NCBI GenBank assembly: GCA_965261065.1
Contig: OZ253444.1
Location: 3,596,001-3,660,000 of the forward strand
Reading direction: 5' to 3'
DNA from: JAKZVK01 sp965261065
GTDB lineage: Bacteria > Acidobacteriota > Terriglobia > Bryobacterales > UBA6623
Length of the DNA: 64,000 bases
In this document: positions 51,292-58,659 of the stretch, piece by piece
Numbering within the stretch: the stretch's first letter is position 1
Layout: each line of letters opens with the position of its first letter
Translations under genes and position numbers: made by a program
The notes under the pieces: model-generated
The model's input: the letters and a program-made list of their open reading frames with translations, nothing else
Told to the model about the DNA's origin: nothing
The model's database searches: none

Positions 51292-52869
51292 TTACTTCTC
51301 CAGCAGGAAGTTGCCGACGAACAGGGCGTCAATGCCCGAGGAGTAGAAGCTGCGGACGGCGGCTCGGGGGTCGCACACCAGGCGCTCGCCGAATAGATTG
51401 AACGAGGTGTTGTAGAGCACCGGGAGGCCGCTGGCCTTGCCGGCCGCGTGCAGGAGCTGCCAGCAGAGCGGATTGTCCTCTTTGCGCACGGTGTGAACGC
51501 GGATCCCGTCGTCGCCGATCAAAGCCGCTTCGAAGGTCTTTCGGTGGGCTTCGCGGACGCGGCTAACCGTAGCCAGGTAGCGCGCCGTGTCTCCGCAGTC
51601 GAAGTACTCGGATGCAATCTCTTCGGGTACCGAGGCGGCGAACTTACGGTCCGGCTCTCGGCGCTTGATATAGACGTTGAGGTTTTCGGTGGAGTACGGG
51701 TTCAACGGCGACGCGAAGATGCTGCGGTTGCCGAGGGCGAGGGAGCCGAACTCCATGCGTCCTTTGAACCAAGCGACGATTTGGTGGTCGCCGAGTCTCT
51801 CGACGGCCGTACGAATGACTTCGTCGTCGGTCATCAGATACCGGAAGCGCAGCTTGCAGTTCTCGAGCACTTGCTTGATCTGGTCGCGGTCGTAGTCCGG
51901 TCCGAGAAAGAGGTTGCCGAGGGGCCGGCGGGTGTCTTTCCGAAACACCTGATGCCAGGCGTGGAGGGCGCATCCGAGACTGGTGCCGGCGTTGCCGGCG
52001 ACGGGTTGCACCCAGACGTTGGCGAAGCGTCCTGAGTTTTCGATCGCGGCGACGAGCATGGCGTTGAGCATGAGGCCGCCGCCGAGGCAGAGGTTTTCGC
52101 CTTCGCCGGCCATGCGAATGACGATCTCCTCGATGGCGCTCTGCACGCTGGCGGCCAGGTCGGCGCGCTCGTCTTCAGACAATGTGACGCCGTATTCGAT
52201 GCCTACGGCCGAGTAGAATTTTTCACTGAAGCTGCCCGCGGTCGTGCGGGACGTGTCGAAGTAGCTGTGATCGAGTTGTGGCAGGCCGTCGCCGCGATCG
52301 CCGAGGATCTCGAGCACCGTATCGCGGAAACGCGGCTTGCCGCGCACCGACATCCACTGCACCTTATGTTCTTCCGCGCCGGGCCGGAAGCCCAGTAGCT
52401 CGGTGACGCGGCTGAAGAAGGCGGCGGGCGAGTTTGGCGCGTAAAGTTCTTCGACCGGCCCGATGGTGGTGCCGTCCGCCTCCCACACCGCGCCGCAACG
52501 CATGTCGCCGAGACGGTCAAGGGTGAGGACGCGCGCCTTCTCGAACGGTGACGGGTAGAAGGCGGCGGCCGCGTGCGCTTGGTGATGGTCGACGACGACG
52601 AGCCGGCTGTTGGGAAACAGTGACTTGAGGTGCAGGTGGAGGGACGAGTCCTGTCCGGCGGCGAGGGGCCGCGCGAGCGCGATGCAATCGACGTGTTCGC
52701 GCTTGGCCGAGGCGAGCGCCAGGCAGGCATCGACGGCGCGCTCGGGCAGCCCTCCGGTATGCGCGTGGCGCAGGAGCTTGTCTTCCTCGATGGCGGCGAC
52801 CAGTTCGCCGTCCTTCAGCAAGGCGGCCGCGCCGTCGTGGAGCCAGCCTCCAATTCCCAGGATCAGCAT
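51292..52869 (-). CDS. NodU/CmcH-family carbamoyltransferase
   Basis: 525 residues. N-terminal ASKHA-type nucleotide-binding domain starting ILGIGGWLHDGAAALLKDGE, the metal-binding DHHQAHAAAAFYPSPFE (normal HHxAHAASAF), LTLDRLGDM, LCLGGGLMLNAMLV, then the C-terminal domain with GRMEFGSLALGNRSIFASP and LYNTSFNLFGERLVC. These enzymes transfer a carbamoyl group from carbamoyl phosphate to a hydroxyl of a sugar or natural product. Some usual positions vary (DRLGD instead of DGxGE). ATG 52869 overlaps the stop of the gltX remnant by one base. Confidence 0.93.
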   Translation of the reverse strand: MLILGIGGWLHDGAAALLKDGELVAAIEEDKLLRHAHTGGLPERAVDACLALASAKREHVDCIALARPLAAGQDSSLHLHLKSLFPNSRLVVVDHHQAHAAAAFYPSPFEKARVLTLDRLGDMRCGAVWEADGTTIGPVEELYAPNSPAAFFSRVTELLGFRPGAEEHKVQWMSVRGKPRFRDTVLEILGDRGDGLPQLDHSYFDTSRTTAGSFSEKFYSAVGIEYGVTLSEDERADLAASVQSAIEEIVIRMAGEGENLCLGGGLMLNAMLVAAIENSGRFANVWVQPVAGNAGTSLGCALHAWHQVFRKDTRRPLGNLFLGPDYDRDQIKQVLENCKLRFRYLMTDDEVIRTAVERLGDHQIVAWFKGRMEFGSLALGNRSIFASPLNPYSTENLNVYIKRREPDRKFAASVPEEIASEYFDCGDTARYLATVSRVREAHRKTFEAALIGDDGIRVHTVRKEDNPLCWQLLHAAGKASGLPVLYNTSFNLFGERLVCDPRAAVRSFYSSGIDALFVGNFLLEK

Positions 52870-53382
52870 CAGACTTCCTTCAGCCGCTTGACGACCCGCT
52901 CGCGTCCGAGCGTCGCGAAAACGGCGAACGCGCGCGGGCCCACCGACTGGCCGCTCAAGGCGGCTCGTGCGCCGTTGATCAACAGCCCGGCCTTGGCGCC
53001 GCGCTCCTCGGTAAGTTGGCGCAGTTCGTGCTCGACGCTCTCGGCGGTGAACTCGCCGACGTCGACGGTGAAGGCCAGATGGTACGTCGGCGAGCCGTCG
53101 CTGCGCAGCAGGGCCAAGTCTTCGACGTCGTCGATCTTGCGCGACTGGCGGTGAAAGACGCCGTCGCGAAACTGGATGACACGGCCCGACTCGCGCATGC
53201 CGGGGTTGGCGAGCCAGGCGCCGGTTTGCTCGGTTGGCTTGTCGGATTCGGCGCGGGCTTCGGTGAAGTCGCGATAGGCAACGTTGTTGGCGAGTAAGGT
53301 CTGGGCGGCAGTGAGAGAGGAATCAGCGACGACGGCTGCCGCGGTTGCCTGCCGCTTCGCGTCGCGCTGAATGGGGCTTGTA
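52869..53382 (-). pseudogene. gltX: Fossil of glutamyl-tRNA synthetase
   Basis: Minus strand reads DTSPIQRDAKR, LLANNVAYRDFTEARAES, GRVIQFRDGVFHRQSRKIDD, VEDLALLRSDGSPTYHLAFT, then without a break VGEFTAESVEHELRQLTEER, LINGARAALSGQSVGPRAFA and FATLGRERVVKRLKEV. The first part is the GluRS catalytic domain from the IEDT region to YHL; the last part is the C-terminal anticodon-binding end. The HIGH segment, the WLG region, the KMSKS loop and most of the middle (over 250 residues) are missing. A working gltX must lie elsewhere. The C-terminal frame (53198-52869) is open. Confidence 0.82.
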
Positions 53383-53498
53383 TCCTATCGAGAGAGCCGC
53401 CAAATGCCCAGTATACCAGTGGGGAATTGTGGGCTTTCGTGGTGCGGGCTAAGATAGTGGAGATTCTTCAGAAATCGTTACCAGGAAGAATAGCCGCC

Positions 53499-53831
53499 AT
53501 GCCACTCTCCCGTGACTTCACTTAAACCGTTCGAGAACGGGCGCTCCGCCAGCCGAAGTTTCGTCACGCGCTGCTTCAGAATGCGGTCGAAGTTTTCTTG
53601 AGTGGAGAGTTGGAAACGGGCAAGGCCCTGTTGCGGCGCTACGTCAACGCGACGGTCGGTTTTAAGCGGCTGGCGGACGAGCTCGGCAAGCATGAGAAAT
53701 CACTAATGCAGATGCTGAGCGCATCGGGCAATCCTCAGGCCCGCAACCTGTTCGGGATGATCGAGACCCTGCAACAACTCGAAGGCGTCGAGTTGGGCGT
53801 CACCGTCAGCGATCGCGGCCGCGCCGCTTAG
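53499..53831 (+). pseudogene. HigA-like antidote protein with early stop
   Basis: ATG 53499 reads MPLSRDFT, then TAA (53523-53525), then TVRERALRQPKFRHALLQNA, VEVFLSGELETGKALLRRYV, NATVGFKRLADELGKHEKSL, MQMLSASGNPQARNLFGMIE. The helix-turn-helix and the preceding helix are those of the addiction-module antidote / HigA2-like family. Without the stop the protein would have 110 residues; translation could restart at GTG 53598. No toxin gene is adjacent. Confidence 0.7.
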
Positions 53832-53870
53832 TAGTGTGCTTTGCGAATACCGTAACGGTTCGGTCCGCAA

Positions 53871-53899
53871 TGTAGGGGCATGGCATGCCGTGCCCGCGC
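53871..53899. repeat. TGTAGGGGC palindrome
   Basis: TGTAGGGGCATGGCATGCCG then TGCCCGCGC, almost identical to 10329-10354. Confidence 0.75.
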
Positions 53900-54006
53900 T
53901 GCCAGGACAGCAAACGTACCTGTCTTGTCGCAACCGGCGGCAATGGAGACATCGAAGCCCGGTACGCCAGTAACGGGTTCGCTGCCGCTGTGCCACGGGC
54001 GGGAGA

Positions 54007-54036
54007 TTTACCCCTCACTCGCGTTCGGGGCTCGGT
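54007..54036. repeat. Dispersed repeat family 3, copy 3, overlapping the thuA-like stop
   Basis: TTACCCCTCACTCGCGTTCG then GGGCTCGGTT. On the minus strand it supplies the last codons (EPSPERE) and the TGA of the ThuA gene. Confidence 0.7.
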
Positions 54037-55409
54037 TCGGGCGCGTCGAAGTAGTGCTCAGCCGGGGGAGCGAAGAACACGTGGACCCGACCCTTCTGAT
54101 CAGCGCTCTCTGCGTGAAATGAAACGTTTGCGAGAAAATGCGTACTGCCCCGCGGCACCTGATAGTGCAGCAGCGAAGGCGCCGGGATTTCCATCGGCTT
54201 GTCGGGCTCACTCCAATGATCGGGAGGCGGCTCGGGGCCGCTAGGCCCCATAAAGTGAGCGACGGTTTCTTGGTAGAGAGGAGCTTCGTTCCCCGGCTCG
54301 CCTCGGAATCGCGGTTTCTCCAGGCGAAAGCAGCCCGGCGCTGAGGCATCCGATTCGAAGACGAAGTAAATATGGCGGTATCGGGCGGGCGGGATCGCCC
54401 CCTCCAGTTCGAGCGGCGCCGCACCCAAGGAAAGAGGCAGTGTACTGTAAACCGGCTCCGCACTCCCCGTCATCTTGAGGCCGGCCTGTTCCTCCCACTT
54501 CTCGGGCTTTTCGTAATCCTGGTTAGCGGCGATCTCTTCCCAAGTGGGTTTCTCCGATTCGACGCCGCCGGGCGGTATCTCGAGGCCCGCCACCCAGGCA
54601 ATCCCGTTCAGCACGGCCTTTCGAAAATTGTCGTCACGATAGTTGTGATGGTTGTGCGCGCCGGTGAAGCCGTAGCCGCGTCCGCCGCCGGGGCGTTCGT
54701 AGGCCCAAGCGACGGGGTGGCGATCGCCGCGCAGGATGCTCGCTCGCACGTCGGGGTTATTCGAGCTGGGCCCGTCGTTGCGCAGCAGCGTGCTCAGCGG
54801 GGGGCGCGCCTCGAGGATCGGCGTGATGCCCTTCCGCTCGGGAACGAAACGCATGTTGAAGTACCACTCGTCGTAGACCGAGAAGGGCTCGAGGCCTCGG
54901 GCCGCGGGATGGTCAGGGAAGTCGGTGAACTTGGCGGCCCAGTCGGGGTTGATTGACCAACCCTGCTCGTGATTGCCGCCGATCCACGAGCGGACCGCTT
55001 CGGCCGGCGGGCCAGCGGGCGGCTCGACAGCATAGTGGATCATGGCGATGCCCAGGCCGCGGCCGGCCAGGGCGCTGACCTCGTCGAGATGCGCCAGCGC
55101 GACGTGCTTGCTGCCCTCGCAGGCCATCACGAGAGCATCCGCGTCGGCGAGGACGGTGGAGTCAGGCCAATCGTTCTTCTCGGTGACAATGGTTTCGAGT
55201 TGAGGGTACTGTTGCTTGAGTGAGCGGGCCAGCAACAGGAGTCCGGCGCGGTGTTCGTGCATCCCGTAGCCATGGCTCTCCGCCCCGGGGACGAAAACGA
55301 TCTTGCTCGGGTCGGCAGCACACTGCGTGAGCAATGTCGCCGACAAGGCTGCCAACAGGACGACGGCCGGGACGAAAAGGAGGCGCGGCAGGGGGCCGGT
55401 TGTCTTCAT
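54015..55409 (-). CDS. ThuA-domain lipoprotein
   Basis: 464 residues from ATG 55409. Signal with lipobox (LSATLLTQCAAD). ThuA (trehalose-utilisation-like, glutamine-amidotransferase fold) domain: KIVFVPGAESHGYGMHEHRA, DALVMACEGSKHVAL, IAMIHYAVEP, WSINPDWAAKFTDFPDHPAA, GRGYGFTGAHNHHNYRDDNF. C-terminal part (from about 330) is beta-rich. Proteins of this family are abundant in Acidobacteriota and Planctomycetota and probably act on sugars outside the cell; no reaction is assigned. The C-terminal residues come from a dispersed repeat. Confidence 0.88.
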   Translation of the reverse strand: MKTTGPLPRLLFVPAVVLLAALSATLLTQCAADPSKIVFVPGAESHGYGMHEHRAGLLLLARSLKQQYPQLETIVTEKNDWPDSTVLADADALVMACEGSKHVALAHLDEVSALAGRGLGIAMIHYAVEPPAGPPAEAVRSWIGGNHEQGWSINPDWAAKFTDFPDHPAARGLEPFSVYDEWYFNMRFVPERKGITPILEARPPLSTLLRNDGPSSNNPDVRASILRGDRHPVAWAYERPGGGRGYGFTGAHNHHNYRDDNFRKAVLNGIAWVAGLEIPPGGVESEKPTWEEIAANQDYEKPEKWEEQAGLKMTGSAEPVYSTLPLSLGAAPLELEGAIPPARYRHIYFVFESDASAPGCFRLEKPRFRGEPGNEAPLYQETVAHFMGPSGPEPPPDHWSEPDKPMEIPAPSLLHYQVPRGSTHFLANVSFHAESADQKGRVHVFFAPPAEHYFDAPEPSPERE

Positions 55410-55453
55410 CCGGTTCGTCGCCCCGTTCGGGATGCCCGGTCGCATGGTCCGAG

Positions 55454-55771
55454 TTAGGTGCCCAGGGCTCCCAGAGCCTCTTCCAGCTCGCTGCGGGCAT
55501 GCAGGTCGCCCGAGCGCGTTGCGACTTCGATGCCTTTTTCGAAGATCGAGCGGGCCTCATCCACTCTCTGGAGCTTCTCGTAGGTCTTGCCGGCGTGGTA
55601 GTAGGCGGCTTGATAGTCGGGGTTAATCTCGACGATGCGGCTGAACTCCTCGAGCGCCTTTTCGTTCTCGCCCCGCTTGACGTATTCCTGGGCCACGCCG
55701 TAGCGTGCGAAGCAGTCACTGGGGTTGGCTTCGATGAACTGCTTGAGCGTTTCGAGACGTTGGTTCTCCAT
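55454..55771 (-). CDS. Small TPR protein
   Basis: 105 residues from ATG 55771 made of about three TPR units: LETLKQFIEANPSDCFARYG, VAQEYVKRGENEKALEEFSR, IVEINPDYQAAYYHAGKTYE, KLQRVDEARSIFEKGIEVAT. No signal peptide, so probably a cytoplasmic scaffold. Upstream codons in the same frame lack TPR character. It ends 44 bp before the ThuA start and may be cotranscribed with it. Confidence 0.85.
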   Translation of the reverse strand: MENQRLETLKQFIEANPSDCFARYGVAQEYVKRGENEKALEEFSRIVEINPDYQAAYYHAGKTYEKLQRVDEARSIFEKGIEVATRSGDLHARSELEEALGALGT

Positions 55772-55869
55772 GATTCGTGCCTGGGGTTCGTTCCTGGACC
55801 GGATCGAGCAAAGAGGCCGGCGCTTGTCTGTTGGGCGAAGGAATTCTACTATAGCAATCGGTCCTTTGG

Positions 55870-56292
55870 ATGGCCTGCCCCTACTTCTCGCCCACCGAAC
55901 CGCTCGCAAAGCAGGGTCCGCCGGGGACGCTACGTCCGCCGCTCGGCGAGTTGTATGCGGGACGCTGTCACTGCCGCGATAGCGAGACGATCACGCCCGC
56001 GGACGGTCTGATCGAGGAGGGATGCAACTTCGGGTACGCGCGGACGATCTGTGCGCGCTTCCCCGGAGGCGAAGGGCCCGACGCCGTGCGCTTCAGCCTG
56101 GCCGAGGACGATGGGCGCGACGTCCGCATCCGGTATGCGATTGAGCGGGACCACCTGCCTTTCGGTCATGGCGTGGCCGTGTTCAGGCGCGGGCGCGGCG
56201 AGTGGACCGGGGTGGACGGCTTGCTTCGGAGCCAGGCCGAGGCTTACTTGAAGAGCTATCTGCGCTGGCAGGAAACTGAGGATCAGGCTTAG
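55870..56292 (+). CDS. Conserved hypothetical protein, acidobacterial type
   Basis: 140 residues beginning MACPYFSPTEPL, with PPLGELYAGRC, CNFGYARTICARFP and DAVRFSLAEDDGRDVRIRYA. The four clustered cysteines (C3, C33, C35, C52) could hold a metal. The start of this pattern (CPYF.P..PL…PLG.LY.G.C) recurs in Acidobacteriota proteins of unknown function. It is divergent from the TPR gene with 98 bp between starts. Confidence 0.75.
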   Translation: MACPYFSPTEPLAKQGPPGTLRPPLGELYAGRCHCRDSETITPADGLIEEGCNFGYARTICARFPGGEGPDAVRFSLAEDDGRDVRIRYAIERDHLPFGHGVAVFRRGRGEWTGVDGLLRSQAEAYLKSYLRWQETEDQA

Positions 56293-56320
56293 GAAAGCCG
56301 AGAAGGGCGGGCCTGAGAGG

Positions 56321-56362
56321 ACGTGGCGTAAGCCGCCAGCTCCAGCCTTGCCGGGTCGCGAT
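56321..56362. repeat. Dispersed repeat family 2, inverted partial copy
   Basis: GACGTGGCGTAAGCCGCCAG then CTCCAGCCTTGCCGGG; reverse complement resembles the core of 56409-56461 and 18561-18614. Confidence 0.6.
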
Positions 56363-56408
56363 TCTTCGAGACTAGGACGGCAAGTCACCGAGCAGATGCG
56401 GTTGGTAG

Positions 56409-56461
56409 CGGACCTGAGCCCCGAGGAATCGGTTCTCAGCAAGGCTGGAGCCTTACGCCAC
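56409..56461. repeat. Dispersed repeat family 2, copy 2
   Basis: CGAGGAATCGGTTCTCAGCA then AGGCTGGAGCCTTACGCCAC. Forms an inverted pair with 56321-56362 between two convergent genes, so it could act as a hairpin at the RNA level. Confidence 0.7.
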
Positions 56462-56522
56462 AGCCCGCCCGAAAGCCTCTCCGAGCCTCGACACTTTGCT
56501 CAAATGACGCGCAGATCAGAAG

Positions 56523-58520
56523 CTAGATCAACTCCGCGTCGGTCATAATCTCGACCAAGCTGGGGCCGTCGTGCCCCAAGGCCTCGACGATGGCGTCGTC
56601 GAGCGAGTCCTTGCCGGTCACGCGAATGCCCAACGCGCCGCAGAGCTTGGCGTACTCGGCGAAGTTAGGATTGTGCAGCGACGTTTGCCACACGTCCCAC
56701 TCACCGGCGCGCTGCTCTTTCGAGATCTTGCCCAGTTCGTGATTGTTGAGCAGGACGTGGGTGATGTTCATGTCGTACTTGACGGCGGTGGTCAGCTCGG
56801 CGAGGTATTGGCCGAAGCCCCCGTCGCCCGACACCGACACCACCGGGCGCCCTTGGAAGCGCGGTTCATCTTCCTGCGTCGCCGCCCAGGCGCCCATCGC
56901 CGTCGGAAAAGAGAAGCCGATCGAGCCGAGGTAGCCCGACATGAGAACCGCCTGGCGGGTGCACTCGAAGTAGCGCCCGAAGGAGTAGGTGTTGTTGCCG
57001 ACATCCACGGCGATGATGGCGTCTTCGGGAACGTGGCGGGTCATCGCGGCAAATACTGCCGCCGAGTTGACTCCTTTGCCCCGGTCATCGGCCAGGCGGC
57101 GCTCCTTCTCCTCGCGCCAGATCCGCCAGCGGGCGGCGACGTCGGGTCTCTGGTCGGCGGCCTCGTGTCTGCCGCGTACGGCTTCAGTGACCATGGCGAC
57201 GGTCACGCCGATTTCGCCCCATACCGGTACGTCGACGGCATGAAACTTACCCAGGGTCATCGGGTCGTAGTCGACCTGGATGGTCGGCTTCTTCGGCGTG
57301 ATGCCGGTGTGGTTGCTGAAGCTGGCGCCGAGCACGACGAGCAGGTCCGACTCGTTCATGCACCAGCTTGCAATGGGCGTGCCGCTGCGCCCGAGCACGC
57401 CGCCGCCCAGAGGATGACGGTCGGAGATGAGACCCTTGCCCTTGAAGGTGGTGATGACCGGCGCGTTCAACTCCTCAGCGAGTTCGATAATTGCCGGCAT
57501 GTGGAAGCGAGCCCCGTGGCCGACGATGATCACCGGCCGCTTCGCCTTGCGCAACAGGCCGGCGGCGCGATCCACCGATTCCGCGGGCGGCGCGATCTCG
57601 CGCGGCGTGAGGCGGCCGTCGGGGCTGCCCGCCGTGGCGTTCGCGGCCGCGGGGAGGGTCTGCACTTCGTCGGGGAACACGAGGTGCGAGACGCCGCGGT
57701 TGAGCACGGCGCTCTTCACAGCTAGGTTCATCAACTCGGCGTGCCTGCTGGTATGCAGGACGGGTTGGACCCACTGCGCCACCTTGCCGAAGGCAGCTTG
57801 CAGATCGACCTCCTGGAATGCGCCCGCCCCGAGGACTTGCGTGTCGACCTGGCCGCTCAAGGCGATCACCGGCGAGCGGTCGACGTTGGCGTCCCACAGG
57901 CCGGTCAGCAGGTTGGTCGAACCCGGACCGGCGATCCCGAGGCACGCCGCCAGACGTCCCGTGAGTTTGCCATAGGCCGAGCAGGCGAACGAGGCGGCCC
58001 CCTCGTGACGAACGCCGACGTAACGCAGCTTGCCCGCTTCCGCTTGGACGCGCAGCGCGTCGGCCAGACCGAGATTGGAATGGCCCACCATGCCGAACAC
58101 CGCGCGTACGCCCCAGTTGACCATCGTTTCGGCCATTACATCGGTCACAGTGATGGCATGCGGCGCCTCCTCGTCGAAACCGACGTAGATGCCGTCGTCG
58201 CGAACCTCGACAGGATACGTTGCGACGCCGTCGTCATAGCCGCCCGGCGGCTTGCCGGTGATGGGATCAAAGTCCCACCCATGCCAGGGGCAGCGCAGCA
58301 AGCCGTTTTCGATCGACCCTTCGCCGAGCGGCCCGCCCTGATGGGGACATTTGTTGTCGAGGGCGGCGTACTGGCCGTCGTGGCGAGTCATGCAGACGGT
58401 GGTGTGGCTGCAGCTCACCGGCTTGACGCGGCCGTCAGGCAGTTCGTTGGGATCGAGAACCTTCTGCCAAACACGCTTGGCTTCCGTAGCCGAACCGCCA
58501 CCGGAGTCGTTTTTCGCCAT
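56523..58520 (-). CDS. Rieske [2Fe-2S] domain fused to a ThDP-dependent enzyme (acetolactate synthase/pyruvate oxidase-like)
   Basis: 665 residues. Residues about 16-118 form a Rieske ferredoxin domain with complete ligands: CPHQGG (Cys58, His60) and CPWHGWDFD (Cys77, His80). From about residue 120 a full-length thiamin-diphosphate enzyme follows: ITVTDVMAETMVNWGVRAVF, RHEGAASFACSAYGKLTG (catalytic Glu173), a central domain (RPVIIVGHGARFHMPAIIEL), and the ThDP-binding GDGG at 565 with NN at 592-593. The second half resembles pyruvate oxidase/acetolactate synthase. The Rieske domain could take electrons from the substrate carbanion; this is inference. Starts at ATG 58520; no operon partner. 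Confidence 0.9.
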   Translation of the reverse strand: MAKNDSGGGSATEAKRVWQKVLDPNELPDGRVKPVSCSHTTVCMTRHDGQYAALDNKCPHQGGPLGEGSIENGLLRCPWHGWDFDPITGKPPGGYDDGVATYPVEVRDDGIYVGFDEEAPHAITVTDVMAETMVNWGVRAVFGMVGHSNLGLADALRVQAEAGKLRYVGVRHEGAASFACSAYGKLTGRLAACLGIAGPGSTNLLTGLWDANVDRSPVIALSGQVDTQVLGAGAFQEVDLQAAFGKVAQWVQPVLHTSRHAELMNLAVKSAVLNRGVSHLVFPDEVQTLPAAANATAGSPDGRLTPREIAPPAESVDRAAGLLRKAKRPVIIVGHGARFHMPAIIELAEELNAPVITTFKGKGLISDRHPLGGGVLGRSGTPIASWCMNESDLLVVLGASFSNHTGITPKKPTIQVDYDPMTLGKFHAVDVPVWGEIGVTVAMVTEAVRGRHEAADQRPDVAARWRIWREEKERRLADDRGKGVNSAAVFAAMTRHVPEDAIIAVDVGNNTYSFGRYFECTRQAVLMSGYLGSIGFSFPTAMGAWAATQEDEPRFQGRPVVSVSGDGGFGQYLAELTTAVKYDMNITHVLLNNHELGKISKEQRAGEWDVWQTSLHNPNFAEYAKLCGALGIRVTGKDSLDDAIVEALGHDGPSLVEIMTDAELI

Positions 58521-58621
58521 CAGCTTTCCTCACGAAGTCTGAGCCTAAACCGCAGCCATTGGGAGGTGTCATGATAGCCCAAATTCCCCTAACCCCCAAA
58601 AGGCGGCTGCGGTAGGCTGCC

Positions 58622-58627
58622 TATAAT
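58622..58627 (+). promoter_or_regulatory. Possible -10 box for the large diheme protein
   Basis: Perfect TATAAT 33 bp upstream of the ATG at 58660. No clear -35. Confidence 0.4.
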
Positions 58628-58659
58628 GGTTCATCGATGATGCTGTTTCGAGGGGTCTC

